DNA of 35,917 nucleotides. It comes from Bacteroidota bacterium. Its GTDB lineage: Bacteria > Bacteroidota > Bacteroidia > B-17B0 > Aurantibacillaceae. Shown here piece after piece: positions 7,822 to 16,452 of this stretch. Each line of letters starts with the position of its first letter. Position 1 is the first letter of the stretch. Below the pieces are notes generated by a model. That model saw only the letters and a program-made list of their open reading frames with translations, was not told the DNA's origin and ran no database searches. The stretch is from assembly GCA_025362395.1 (NCBI GenBank), contig JANYGK010000039.1:1-35917 (forward strand), written 5' to 3'. The translations under genes and the position numbers were made by a program.

Positions 7822-7861
7822 ATAAACAAATCTTTAATCTTATATCTTTTGTTTATTTTTT
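7822..7861 (+). terminator. Weak hairpin with T tract between mqnB and mqnD
   Basis: ATAAACAAA (7822-7830) pairs perfectly with TTTGTTTAT (7848-7856) across a 17-nt loop, followed by T residues to 7861. It may attenuate read-through into mqnD, but the stem has only one G-C type pair per arm. Confidence 0.35.
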
Positions 7862-7891
7862 AAACTTTACAAATTCTAAACTCTACACTAC

Positions 7892-8722
7892 ATGAATTTC
7901 ACTTTAGGTTTTTCTCCTTGCCCAAACGACTGTTTTATTTTTGATGCGCTCGTTCATAAAAAAATTGATACACATGGTCTTGATTTTACGGTAGTGATGG
8001 AAGATGTGGAAGCTTTGAATAACAGGGCTTTTAAGCAAGATCTGGATATTACCAAATTAAGCTATCATGCTTTTTTATACCTAACAAACTCTTACAACCT
8101 TTTAAACAGCGGCAGTGCTTTGGGTTTTAATTGCGGTCCCTTATTGGTGCAAAGTGCTAAGAATCCTGTAACTGATATTGATAAGGCATCGATCGCTATT
8201 CCCGGAAAATATACAACCGCTAATTTCTTATTGTCATTGGCGTTCCCTAAAGCCATAAACAAACAGGAAATGCTGTTCAGTGATATTGAAGATGCCGTGC
8301 TTTCTCATAAAGTAGATGCGGGTTTATTGATCCACGAAAACCGGTTTACTTATAAAGAAAAAGGACTCGAAAAAATAATAGATTTAGGTGAGTTTTGGGA
8401 AAGCCTCATCCATGCACCAATTCCGTTAGGAGGAATAGTTTCGAAAAAAAGTATTGACATAAAATTCGAAAAAACAATAGACCGTTTGATAAGGCAAAGT
8501 GTCGAATTTGCCTTTGCCAACCCCGAAAGCTGCATGGATTATGTGAAACAACACGCTCAGGAAATGGATGAAGAAGTAATGAAGAAGCACATTGCGCTCT
8601 ATGTTAACGAATTCTCTATTGACCTTGGTATCACAGGGAAGAAGGCTGTTCAGCTTTTGGTTGACAAAGCCTTTGAAACAGGATTAATTGCAGGGCCGGC
8701 CCCTCATATTTTTTTAGACTGA
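7892..8722 (+). CDS. mqnD: 1,4-dihydroxy-6-naphthoate synthase
   Basis: MqnD converts cyclic dehypoxanthine futalosine to 1,4-dihydroxy-6-naphthoate. The 276-aa protein starts with LGFSPCPNDCFIFDALVHKK, a hallmark of MqnD (and of the periplasmic-binding-like fold that MqnA and MqnD share). It continues with DITKLSYHAFLYL, FNCGPLLV and GLLIHENRFTY, all family blocks. It has no signal peptide and acts in the cytoplasm. It sits behind mqnB on the same strand, with a possible attenuator between them. Confidence 0.95.
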   Translation: MNFTLGFSPCPNDCFIFDALVHKKIDTHGLDFTVVMEDVEALNNRAFKQDLDITKLSYHAFLYLTNSYNLLNSGSALGFNCGPLLVQSAKNPVTDIDKASIAIPGKYTTANFLLSLAFPKAINKQEMLFSDIEDAVLSHKVDAGLLIHENRFTYKEKGLEKIIDLGEFWESLIHAPIPLGGIVSKKSIDIKFEKTIDRLIRQSVEFAFANPESCMDYVKQHAQEMDEEVMKKHIALYVNEFSIDLGITGKKAVQLLVDKAFETGLIAGPAPHIFLD

Positions 8723-8807
8723 TTCCGTTTATCCGGTAAACAGGCAGTTTATCCTAAAAATAGCATCTACTTAATAAATTCCTTTTATATTTATAAAAAA
8801 TAAATTT

Positions 8808-10823
8808 ATGCAAAAAATACTTTTCATAGCATCTTCTCTTTTTTTAGGAGCAAATGTATTCTCACAAACCATGGCGCCGGGTATTAACCTGAGTTATATC
8901 GATTCGTCCGTGAGTCCGCGTAACGATATCTACAAATATGCTAACGGAAAATGGCTTCAAAAACAACAAATTCCGGCGAGTGACGGGAGTTGGGGAAGCT
9001 TTAATGAGATCCATGAAGGTAATTCAGCCAATTTAAAAACGTTGTTGGCGGAAGTTTCAAAAGACACGAAAGCACTACCGGGAAGCAATGCGCAAAAAAT
9101 AAAAGATTTTTATTTAACGGGAATGGATTCCGCTAAAGCAGAAAAAGAAGGGGTTGCACCTATCAGCGCAGATATGGCATCTATTGACCTGATAAAAACA
9201 AAAGACGAGTTGTTGAAAACAACTGCCGCCTTAAATAAAAAAGGTATTGGCGGAATGATCGGTTTTTATGTGTATTCTGATTTTAAAAACAGTAATGCAA
9301 ACGCCTGTTATTTAGCGCAAACAGGCTTAGGCTTGCCTGATAAAGATTTTTACTTTGAAGCTAAATATGATGCCATTAAAAAAGAATATGAGCTTCACAT
9401 AACACGTATGTTCGAATGTTTAGGCAATACGCCGGCCATAGCGGAAGCAAACTCCAAAATAATAATAAATATAGAATCGCAATTGGCTAAAAATTGCCAG
9501 AATGCGGTTGAACAAAGAGATCCTCAAAAACAATACAACCCTTACACGCAGGTAGAGTGGCTTAAAATGAGCCCTAATGTTGATTGGAATATTTATTTTA
9601 CAGCGCTTGGCGTAAAGCTTCCCGGTAACATCATTATTAACCAACCTAAATTTTATGAAGGGTTAAATACTTTGATCAATTCTATAGCGATTGCTGATTG
9701 GAAACTATTCCTGAAATGGAAATTGATATCAGAAGCAGCGCCTTATCTCTCTTCTAAATTTGTAAAGGAAAGCTTTAAATTTAACGGAACCATATTAGCC
9801 GGTAAAAAAGAAATGAAGCCGCGTTACAAACGTGTGCAGGCTACTACAGATAATGTGTTGGGCGAAGCCTTGGGGAAATTATACGTTGAAAAATATTTTA
9901 ACGGCGATTCTAAAAAACGGGTTAATACCATGATCGATAATTTGATCGCTTCTTACAGGGAGCGTATTAACACTAGAGACTGGATGAGCATTGATACTAA
10001 AAAACAGGCACAGTTAAAGTTAGATAAAATCATTCGGAAGATCGGTTTTCCTGACACATGGATCGATTATACTCCTTTACCAATCACCACAGAATCGTAC
10101 TGGAAAAATATTTCTAACGGAGGTAAATTTCAGTTCGCCCGTATGATCAATAAAATAGGTAAGCCTGTAGACCGTATGGAGTGGGGTATGACGCCTCCTA
10201 CAGTTAATGCGTATTATAATCCTACATCTAACGAAATTGCTTTTCCTGCGGGAATTATGCAAGTGCCGTTCTTTGACCCTAAAGCAGACGATGCATATAA
10301 CTACGGTGTTATGGGGTCGATTATCGGTCATGAATTAACGCACGGTTTTGATGACCAAGGCTCACAATTTGATTCTGACGGAAATTTAAAAATGTGGTGG
10401 ACTGATACAGATTATAAAAACTTTAAAAACAAAACTAAATTGATCATTGATCAGTTTAACAGCTACAAAGCTATTGATACCTTACATGTAAACGGTGAAT
10501 TAACACAAGGTGAAAACATTGCGGATCTTGGCGGATTAACTATGGCATATTACGCTTATAAAAAATCGTTGAACGGTAAAAAATCTCCTGTTATTGCCGG
10601 TTACACAGGCGAACAACGTTTCTTTATTGCATGGGCACAAGGTTGGAAAACATTAATGCGTGATGCATTCTTAAAACAAATGATCGCTACAAATCCTCAC
10701 TCGCCGGGTAATTTCAGGGCAATGGGTCCATTAAGTAATATGCAAGAATTTTATGACGCGTTTGATGTAAAACAAGGTGACGGTATGTACCGACCTGCCG
10801 ACAAACGCGTGAGCATTTGGTAA
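8808..10823 (+). CDS. Secreted M13-family (neprilysin/PepO-like) metallopeptidase
   Basis: The 671-aa zinc peptidase has a signal peptide (MQKILFIASSLFLGANVFSQ, cleavage near residue 19-20), so it acts in the periplasm or outside. The M13 N-terminal region starts YANGKWLQKQQIP. The zinc motif HELTH lies at residues 508-512 (GHELTHGFDDQG), and the third ligand Glu569 and helper Asp573 lie in ENIADLGGL. NAYYNPTSNEIAFPAGIMQ, the substrate-binding strand region, precedes the motif. The C-terminus ends SIW, where the family often has C-x-x-W. Length is normal for M13. A near-match TATATTTA lies in the 50 bases upstream. It is followed by a strong terminator at 10905-10935. Confidence 0.95.
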   Translation: MQKILFIASSLFLGANVFSQTMAPGINLSYIDSSVSPRNDIYKYANGKWLQKQQIPASDGSWGSFNEIHEGNSANLKTLLAEVSKDTKALPGSNAQKIKDFYLTGMDSAKAEKEGVAPISADMASIDLIKTKDELLKTTAALNKKGIGGMIGFYVYSDFKNSNANACYLAQTGLGLPDKDFYFEAKYDAIKKEYELHITRMFECLGNTPAIAEANSKIIINIESQLAKNCQNAVEQRDPQKQYNPYTQVEWLKMSPNVDWNIYFTALGVKLPGNIIINQPKFYEGLNTLINSIAIADWKLFLKWKLISEAAPYLSSKFVKESFKFNGTILAGKKEMKPRYKRVQATTDNVLGEALGKLYVEKYFNGDSKKRVNTMIDNLIASYRERINTRDWMSIDTKKQAQLKLDKIIRKIGFPDTWIDYTPLPITTESYWKNISNGGKFQFARMINKIGKPVDRMEWGMTPPTVNAYYNPTSNEIAFPAGIMQVPFFDPKADDAYNYGVMGSIIGHELTHGFDDQGSQFDSDGNLKMWWTDTDYKNFKNKTKLIIDQFNSYKAIDTLHVNGELTQGENIADLGGLTMAYYAYKKSLNGKKSPVIAGYTGEQRFFIAWAQGWKTLMRDAFLKQMIATNPHSPGNFRAMGPLSNMQEFYDAFDVKQGDGMYRPADKRVSIW

Positions 10824-10904
10824 TAATTGCCTTATACTCTTTGGTATCGAACGGATGAGAACTATGTAACGATTCCAATATAAGTGAGTATAATTATGGG
10901 TTTA

Positions 10905-10935
10905 ACAAAAAAGACGGTTATACACCGTTTTTTTT
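10905..10935 (+). terminator. Intrinsic terminator of the M13 peptidase gene
   Basis: ACGGT (10914-10918) pairs with ACCGT (10924-10928) across a 5-nt loop. The stem extends through a G.T wobble into an A tract paired with eight T residues (10928-10935). Confidence 0.8.
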
Positions 10936-10971
10936 GTTTTCTTCTTCTTTCTGCTAACCCGCAGGCGTTAA

Positions 10972-10979
10972 TAAGTTTG
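10972..10979 (+). promoter_or_regulatory. -7 promoter element TAAGTTTG
   Basis: Exact TAnnTTTG match 68 bases before the ATG of the arginase-fold gene, located just after the preceding terminator. Confidence 0.5.
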
Positions 10980-11046
10980 GTTGAATTATAAAACAAGGGG
11001 GGTTCTTTATAAATAAATTTAATCCGATGCACAATGCAGATTAACT

Positions 11047-12207
11047 ATGAGCGACATACAACATTTTTTTAAACCGATTACCGTAACCGATTATAAAGAA
11101 AATCAGTTAGGGCATTTTATTTCAGTCTATGCCGAAGGAAACGATTTCCCCGACCTTACGGATATTGATATGGCGATTGTAGGAGTATGTGAAGAAAGAC
11201 GTGCAGAAGAAAATACAGGCTGCGGTATTGCGCCCGATGCCGTACGCGAATATTTATATAAATTATACCCGGGAAGTTTTCGTCCGCGCGTGGTTGATCT
11301 CGGTAACATTGAACCCGGGCATGAGGTAGACGATACCTACTATGCACTTAAATCGACCGTTGAATATTTGATCCGCAATAATGTTATTCCCATTATACTT
11401 GGCGGCAGCCAAGACCTTACCTATGCGCAGTTTTTAGGTTATGAGAAATTAGAGCAAACCATTAACGTGGTAGCTGTTGATTCGTGTTTTGACCTGGGTA
11501 ACCCCGAAGAAGATATTACAAATACAGCTTACCTCGGAAAAATTATTTTACATCAGCCCAACTTTTTATTCAACTACAGTAACATTGGTTACCAAACTTA
11601 TTTAGTGGATCAAACGTCGTTAAATATGATGAACCGTTTGTATTTTGATACCTACCGTTTAGGGCAGGTACGCGATGCTATTGAAGAATCTGAGCCCATT
11701 ATAAGGCACGCCGATATGCTGAGTTTTGATATTACAGCTATTAAGCACAGCGATGCGCCGGCAAATCCTAATGCTTCGCCAAACGGGTTTTACTCGGAAG
11801 AAGCCTGCCAGATGATGCGTTATGCGGGCATGAACGATAAATTATCGTCTTTAGGAATTTACGAAATAAATCCGGAGTATGATACTAACGGAAAAACATC
11901 GAACCTTGCCGCGCAAATGATCTGGTGCTTTATGGATGGCTTTTATAATCGCAAGCAGGATTTTCCGTCACGAACAAGTCCCGATTACGTTAAATTTCAT
12001 GTGGTGCTGCAGGACGAGAAATATGAGATCAACTTTTTTAAAAGTAAAAAAAGCGACCGTTGGTGGATGGAAATTCCTTATCCTCCAACCAAAGGTTTAA
12101 AATTTGAAAGACATACTTTACTTCCGTGTTCTTATAAAGACTACGAACTAGCCGTTAATAATGAAATCCCTGACCGTTGGTGGCAAACCTACCAAAAGTT
12201 GGCATAA
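11047..12207 (+). CDS. Arginase/formimidoylglutamase-fold protein with altered metal ligands
   Basis: The 386-aa protein has the ureohydrolase (arginase) fold blocks in order: IVGVCEERRAEENTGCGIAPDAVRE, IPIILGGSQDLTYAQF, VVAVDSCFDLGN, MLSFDITAIKHSDAP and LGIYEINPEYD. At each metal site a residue is changed. The usual GGDH is GGSQ (Gln122 for His), DAHxD is DSCFD (Asp135, Cys137, Asp139) and DxD is DIT (Asp228, Thr230). Three of six ligands are therefore missing, so ordinary Mn-dependent ureohydrolase activity is unlikely. About 75 extra residues follow the fold (from near 312, ending RWWQTYQKLA). It is a single-gene unit between terminators. Similar proteins in Bacteroidota are often labelled formimidoylglutamase; no histidine-degradation gene is nearby, so I do not assign that function. 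Confidence 0.8.
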   Translation: MSDIQHFFKPITVTDYKENQLGHFISVYAEGNDFPDLTDIDMAIVGVCEERRAEENTGCGIAPDAVREYLYKLYPGSFRPRVVDLGNIEPGHEVDDTYYALKSTVEYLIRNNVIPIILGGSQDLTYAQFLGYEKLEQTINVVAVDSCFDLGNPEEDITNTAYLGKIILHQPNFLFNYSNIGYQTYLVDQTSLNMMNRLYFDTYRLGQVRDAIEESEPIIRHADMLSFDITAIKHSDAPANPNASPNGFYSEEACQMMRYAGMNDKLSSLGIYEINPEYDTNGKTSNLAAQMIWCFMDGFYNRKQDFPSRTSPDYVKFHVVLQDEKYEINFFKSKKSDRWWMEIPYPPTKGLKFERHTLLPCSYKDYELAVNNEIPDRWWQTYQKLA

Positions 12208-12211
12208 ATTA

Positions 12212-12240
12212 AAAAAGGAAATTTTGCGTATTTCCTTTTT
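12212..12240. terminator. Bidirectional intrinsic terminator
   Basis: AAAAAGGAAAT (12212-12222) pairs with ATTTCCTTTTT (12230-12240) across a 7-nt loop. T tracts occur on both strands, between the convergent arginase-fold gene and the T9SS protein gene. Confidence 0.75.
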
Positions 12241-12256
12241 AATATTAGTGATGAGA

Positions 12257-13645
12257 TTAATCGACCTTAATGATCTTTCCTCTTTTAGCAATTTGGTTTT
12301 TATCTTTGATCGTATAAAAAAAGACACCATTAGGTTCTGAATTAATATTAATGCTGTTTTTGCCGGGTTCAATTTTTTGTGTTGCTATAATTTGGCCTGC
12401 TATATTACTGATCTCTATTTCGTAAGAATTTACATTAGGATTAGAAATGGAAATGACTCCTGTTGTAGGCGACGGACCCATATTAAAGTTAAGAATGCTT
12501 AAACTTTCAATACCAACCGAACGTTTGGGTTTATAAATAATAAGCCCTTTTTTACTTAATAATTGAGATTGCTTTAACCAAACGACATTATAAGATGCAC
12601 CCACACATCCAAAATAAATATTTCCTGTATTATCAAAATCAATAGCCGAAACATTTCCGTTTATATGTAGAGAAGTATCAGCTATCCAATCCGTTCTGTC
12701 ATAATGCGAAACATTATTGGTATTAGTAGCCCAAACAAACTTGTTATAGGTGCTTACTTTGATCCTTCCGTAAGTGTATTGATTATTGGGATTTTTTACC
12801 AGCCCCGTAGCAATTGAATCATAAGTATAAAAGGCGGTAAAACCAGGATCCGTATTTATTACCCAAGTGCCTTCTGTTCTGGAAGAATTATTATTAAAAT
12901 TTGCGGAGTCTACATCAGATGCCTTATACCAATGGGTTAGGGAATCGGCACAGCCGAGAGTGGTGTAAATATATTTGCCGTTGTAATAACCTCCACCGTT
13001 GCCTACAGTAAAATTTGTTCCGTCAAATAATAATACACCTTGCATATAACTCATAACAAGAAAAGTGTTTGATTTTTTATCAATATCAAAAGATGTAATA
13101 GGATCTAACGTGCCTGTACATACTACAGCTAATGTGCCTCCTGAAGTACTTTGAGGCGGCGTATTAAATACAGTATACCCTGCACCTGAAGATTTAATTA
13201 ACCTGTCTCCTGATGCGATCCACATGTTTCCACTACTGTCGCATTCAAGAAAGTTTGTATATATCAAATTACAATTATAAAAAGGAGAAGTATGCATCGG
13301 AGAATTGGTAGAATCTATTTTTTGCCATGTAGAACCGTTATATATTCCAATTCCGCCTAAAGTGCTGATCCAGACTTTGCCTGTTTTATCTACTTCAATA
13401 TCGTGTATCGTGGAATCAGGCAATAAGGTATTGTGCGTATTAAAATATTGCCAGTTACCGTTTAAAAATTTTGCGGCCCCTTTATTAAATGTTCCAACCC
13501 AATACTCATTTGCTGATATAACTTTAAGACAAGATATTTCATTTGAAGGCAGCCCCATCGTGGTATCAATAATCGTATAAGTGCCCGTTTGAGCATTTGC
13601 CAGTAAAGAGATACATGAAATGAGTAATAATAAATTTTTTCTCAT
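12257..13645 (-). CDS. Secreted beta-propeller protein with T9SS type A sorting domain
   Basis: The 462-aa protein has a signal peptide (MRKNLLLLISCISLLANAQ). Residues about 30-330 contain two-component-regulator-type propeller repeats of the form DxxGxxWxxTxxGxxxYNGxxW, for example VDKTGKVWISTLGGIGIYNG, CDSSGNMWIASGD and FDNTGNIYFGCVG. The C-terminal 80 residues form a type A sorting domain: GPSPTTGVISISN, YEIEISNIAGQIIATQKI and NGVFFYTIKD, ending RGKIIKVD. Such proteins pass the inner membrane by Sec and are exported to the cell surface or medium by T9SS, with removal of the C-terminal domain. The ligand or role is unknown. The promoter at 13663-13670 gives a short leader. Confidence 0.9.
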   Translation of the reverse strand: MRKNLLLLISCISLLANAQTGTYTIIDTTMGLPSNEISCLKVISANEYWVGTFNKGAAKFLNGNWQYFNTHNTLLPDSTIHDIEVDKTGKVWISTLGGIGIYNGSTWQKIDSTNSPMHTSPFYNCNLIYTNFLECDSSGNMWIASGDRLIKSSGAGYTVFNTPPQSTSGGTLAVVCTGTLDPITSFDIDKKSNTFLVMSYMQGVLLFDGTNFTVGNGGGYYNGKYIYTTLGCADSLTHWYKASDVDSANFNNNSSRTEGTWVINTDPGFTAFYTYDSIATGLVKNPNNQYTYGRIKVSTYNKFVWATNTNNVSHYDRTDWIADTSLHINGNVSAIDFDNTGNIYFGCVGASYNVVWLKQSQLLSKKGLIIYKPKRSVGIESLSILNFNMGPSPTTGVISISNPNVNSYEIEISNIAGQIIATQKIEPGKNSININSEPNGVFFYTIKDKNQIAKRGKIIKVD

Positions 13646-13662
13646 ATTATTAAATTGTAATT

Positions 13663-13670
13663 CAAATGTA
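13663..13670 (-). promoter_or_regulatory. -7 promoter element TACATTTG (minus strand)
   Basis: Exact TAnnTTTG match on the minus strand 17 bases before the ATG of the T9SS protein gene. Confidence 0.55.
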
Positions 13671-13738
13671 ATAATTATTTAAATTTATAAAAGCGATTGA
13701 CACTTTTTTTCGTTAAATTAAATCTAATTGGTTACATT

Positions 13739-14119
13739 ATGGCAAGAAAATTACTTTTTATTCTTTTATACATTGCCTTGGTATTGGAGTTAGGATTAAC
13801 CTTAGGATCCTTCTTTGCACGGAGTTTTACCCTAACCTTATTTAAAGTGTCAGAAACAAACGATACTTCTTTTTTAGCTTTTATAGTGGGTTGGCTTTGC
13901 CTCTTTGTTTCCTGTATTGTGTGCTTAACTATTTTGAAGCTTTGGAAAAAGCATAATGATGGTTATTTACTTTGCTATATCATGGGTTTCTTTTGGATCG
14001 CTATTGGTATTGCCATCTACGCGGGTTTTGGCAGGCCCGATAACCTGGTAATAGATTCAGTAAAAGGCCTGTTGATAGTTATTACAGCGTATATGAGCAA
14101 AAAGCAAGCCGCCCGGTAG
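13739..14119 (+). CDS. Small integral membrane protein, 126 aa
   Basis: I do not recognise the family. Translation from the ATG at 13739 (MARKLLFILLYIALV) is preferred over the upstream TTG at 13697, because it starts directly at a hydrophobic segment. Four membrane segments are visible, at about residues 4-26, 46-68, 78-98 and 105-121. A basic loop (KLWKKHNDG) lies between the second and third, and the C-terminus is basic (MSKKQAAR), suggesting both face the cytoplasm. The gene precedes mqnC by 72 bases on the same strand, so co-transcription is possible, but nothing in the sequence ties it to quinone synthesis. Confidence 0.75.
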   Translation: MARKLLFILLYIALVLELGLTLGSFFARSFTLTLFKVSETNDTSFLAFIVGWLCLFVSCIVCLTILKLWKKHNDGYLLCYIMGFFWIAIGIAIYAGFGRPDNLVIDSVKGLLIVITAYMSKKQAAR

Positions 14120-14191
14120 TTGATTTTAAACTAAAATCTTTCTTTTTTGTTTCCCTGTTTATAACGTAATTTGTACCGTAAAATAGAAAAC

Positions 14192-15319
14192 ATGAATGTT
14201 CAGTCACTTTTAAAACGCGCCGATAAACTTGAATTTTTATCCATAGAAGAAGGTGTGTTTTTATATGAAAATGCATCAACCCCCGAGTTGATGTTTGTTG
14301 CCAACAATATCCGAAATATTAAAAAACATAATTCTAAAAAAGTAACCTGGCAAATAGACAGAAACTTAAATACTACCAATGTGTGTATTGCCAACTGTAA
14401 ATTTTGTAATTTTTACCGCATCCCGGGCCATGCAGAATCTTACATTACAGATATTGAAACTTATAAACGCAAAATAGAAGAAACCATTAAATACGGCGGC
14501 GACCAGCTCTTGCTGCAAGGCGGCCATCATCCTGACCTCGGTTTAAGCTTTTACGTCAATTTATTTAAAGAATTAAAATCATTATTTCCTCAAATAAAAT
14601 TACATTCACTGGGGCCGCCTGAAATTGCCCACATTACCAAGCTTGAAAAATCGACTCATACCGAAGTTTTAAAAGCTTTAGTAGATGCAGGTTTAGACAG
14701 TTTACCAGGTGCGGGGGCGGAAATATTAAATGACCGTGTGCGTCGTTTAATATCAAAAGGAAAATGCACAGGCCGCGAATGGTTAGACGTGATGCGTGCC
14801 TGCCATCAATTAAATATTACAACATCGGCAACCATGATGTTTGGCCATGTAGAAACTATTTATGAACGCTTCGAGCATTTAGTATGGATCCGCGAAGTGC
14901 AGTCTGAAAAACCCGCAGAGGCCAAAGGCTTTCTGGCTTTTATACCATGGCCTTTCCAGGATGACGGAACCCTATTAAAACGGATCAAGGGAGTTACCAA
15001 TAATGTGAGCGCCGACGAATACATTCGCATGCTTGCCCTAAGCCGTATCATGCTCCCTAATATTGAGAACATACAGGCTTCCTGGTTAACCGTAGGAAAA
15101 CAAACAGCCGAAATTTGCCTGCATGGCGGAGCTAATGATTTTGGTAGTATTATGATTGAAGAGAACGTAGTAAGCGCCGCCGGTGCACCACATCGCTTCA
15201 CGTATAAAACTATACAGGATGCTATTAAAGAAGCGGGTTTTGAACCGCAATTAAGAAACCAGCAGTACGGAGAACGTGAGTTGCCGAAAGAGATCGTTGA
15301 GCAGGTTGTAAATTATTAA
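14192..15319 (+). CDS. mqnC: Cyclic dehypoxanthinyl futalosine synthase (radical SAM)
   Basis: The enzyme uses a [4Fe-4S] cluster and SAM to cyclise dehypoxanthine futalosine. The cluster motif CX3CX2C is visible as NVCIANCKFCNFYR. Other MqnC marks are GGDQLLLQGGHHP, LHSLGPPEI, GLDSLPGAGAEILNDRVRR and IEENVVSAAGAPHR. These separate it from MqnE, the related radical SAM enzyme. The ATG at 14192 is chosen; the frame extends up to a TTG at 14171, but no ribosome site supports that. It gives 375 residues, normal for MqnC. It lies about 5.5 kb from mqnB-mqnD on the same strand and is followed after 14 bases by an SDR gene, so those two are likely co-transcribed. Confidence 0.95.
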   Translation: MNVQSLLKRADKLEFLSIEEGVFLYENASTPELMFVANNIRNIKKHNSKKVTWQIDRNLNTTNVCIANCKFCNFYRIPGHAESYITDIETYKRKIEETIKYGGDQLLLQGGHHPDLGLSFYVNLFKELKSLFPQIKLHSLGPPEIAHITKLEKSTHTEVLKALVDAGLDSLPGAGAEILNDRVRRLISKGKCTGREWLDVMRACHQLNITTSATMMFGHVETIYERFEHLVWIREVQSEKPAEAKGFLAFIPWPFQDDGTLLKRIKGVTNNVSADEYIRMLALSRIMLPNIENIQASWLTVGKQTAEICLHGGANDFGSIMIEENVVSAAGAPHRFTYKTIQDAIKEAGFEPQLRNQQYGERELPKEIVEQVVNY

Positions 15320-15333
15320 GATCACAGCAGTTT

Positions 15334-16017
15334 ATGAATATTATTGTAACAGGCGCAAGCAGGGGAATAGGTTTTGAAGTTATTCAACAATTTTTAAAAA
15401 ATAACGATACCGTTTTTTGTTTAACAAGAAATACGGATACCCTAAAACCTTTAACGGATAGTAATTTACATACGCACTCAACGGATCTTACTTCTGTAGA
15501 GAGCATGAATGAAGCAGTATCTTTTATTAATCAAAAAGTAAAAAGCATTGATGTTATTATACATAATGCGGGAAGCTTGGTGAATAAACCTTACGAAGAC
15601 ATTTCTTACGATGAGCTGGAACGGGTTTATAAAGTAAATGTATTTGCCCCCTATTACCTTACACAACAATTATTGCCCTTATTAGGAAACGGTAGGCGTT
15701 CGCATATTGTAAACATCAGCAGCATGGGTGGTTTTCAGGGCAGCGCTAAATTTGCGGGCTTGTCAGCTTACAGCTCTTCAAAGGCAGCTATTGCCGGTTT
15801 AACCGAATGCCTGGCAGAAGAATTTAAAGAAAAAAACATTTCAGTAAACTGCTTAGCCATAGGTGCTGTACAAACACAAATGCTTGCGGAAGCCTTTCCC
15901 GGCTATATCGCGCCCTTATCGCCTAAGCAAATGGCAGAATATATTTTCGACTTTGCACTAAAGGGGCATCTTTACTACAATGGTAAGATCCTGCCGGTTT
16001 CTTCTTCGACACCTTAG
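15334..16017 (+). CDS. Short-chain dehydrogenase/reductase
   Basis: The 227-aa protein is a classical SDR. The cofactor motif TGASRGIG lies at residues 6-13, NAG at 78-80, the catalytic Ser at 119/120 (NISSMGG), and Tyr146 with Lys150 in YSSSK. Thr32-Arg32-type residues after the second strand (LTRNTD) suggest NADP(H) rather than NAD. It has no signal peptide. The gene follows mqnC by 14 bases. The substrate is unknown: a link to menaquinone is suggested only by position, and a sepiapterin reductase role is conceivable given the PTPS-folE pair elsewhere in the window, but nothing visible proves either. Confidence 0.88.
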   Translation: MNIIVTGASRGIGFEVIQQFLKNNDTVFCLTRNTDTLKPLTDSNLHTHSTDLTSVESMNEAVSFINQKVKSIDVIIHNAGSLVNKPYEDISYDELERVYKVNVFAPYYLTQQLLPLLGNGRRSHIVNISSMGGFQGSAKFAGLSAYSSSKAAIAGLTECLAEEFKEKNISVNCLAIGAVQTQMLAEAFPGYIAPLSPKQMAEYIFDFALKGHLYYNGKILPVSSSTP

Positions 16018-16187
16018 TTTAAATTTCCGGTAGTACGTTAAAGTATTCCTTTTTGAAGCCTGTTCCGAGCTTGTTTCGGGAAGGGTGTTCGTCAGTTGAC
16101 GAGCGGTAAATGTGAGAAACATTCATATCTATAGGTATCATCATGCTTAACTTGTTTCAGCATCCCACACACCGTTTCTTTTTCAAT
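16018..16187. repeat. Intergenic region with short hairpin repeats
   Basis: No gene is supported here. Three short dyads are visible: TTCCGA/TTCGGGAA (16063-16082, one bulge), TCGTCA-GT-TGACGA (16089-16102), and ATGCTTAA/TTCAGCAT (16143-16163, one mismatch, 5-nt loop). The last one matches, on the opposite strand, the hairpin at 19635-19655. These look like dispersed intergenic elements of the genome rather than a single site. Confidence 0.5.
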
Positions 16188-16319
16188 TTTCTTTTGCTTG
16201 AACAAAAGAAACAAAATTCAAGGCCGAACGCCAACTCCAAGCGGCCCCGCTCATGCCCTTCAAGCTTGCAATTCGCACCGTTCGGCCAAAGCAGCCGCAC
16301 TATTACCAACGCATGAGAA
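16188..16319 (+). repeat. Structured dispersed repeat, copy 1
   Basis: This copy aligns along its length with the reverse complement of 19711-19848. Stem A: TTTCTTTTG/CAAAAGAAA (16188-16211) with loop CTTGAA. That loop is complementary to TTCAAG at 16217-16222. Stem B: GGCCGAACG (16222-16230) with CGTTCGGCC (16279-16287), perfect over 9 bp. Stem C lies inside B: AACTCCAAGC (16233-16242) with GCTTGCAATT (16264-16273), 8 of 10 pairs. A conserved tail (CTATTACCAA..ATGAGA) follows. It lies 170 bases behind the SDR stop in sense orientation and is more GC-rich than the surrounding spacer. Confidence 0.8.
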
Positions 16320-16363
16320 ATGCACCTGTGTGTGATAGATATACATCCGTTTATAAGTCTAAC

Positions 16364-16390
16364 TAATTCCTCTTTCAAAAGGAGGAATTA
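16364..16390. repeat. 9-bp perfect hairpin upstream of the TonB receptor
   Basis: TAATTCCTC (16364-16372) pairs with GAGGAATTA (16382-16390) across a 9-nt loop. No T tract follows on either strand, so it is not an ordinary terminator. It ends about 45 bases before the -7 element at 16436. Confidence 0.5.
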
Positions 16391-16435
16391 TCATCTACCC
16401 AATACAAATCTTTATTTCATCCAAAAAAAAGATAA

Positions 16436-16443
16436 TATCTTTG
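16436..16443 (+). promoter_or_regulatory. -7 promoter element TATCTTTG of the TonB receptor gene
   Basis: Exact TAnnTTTG match ending only 9 bases before the ATG at 16453. The transcript would have almost no leader, and the TTG at 16441 lies inside the element, which rules it out as start. Confidence 0.6.
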
Positions 16444-16452
16444 CAAACTATA

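Noticed and set aside
14171-14191. TTG 14171 as the mqnC start
   Set aside because: The ATG at 14192 gives the usual MqnC length, and nothing supports the longer N-terminus.
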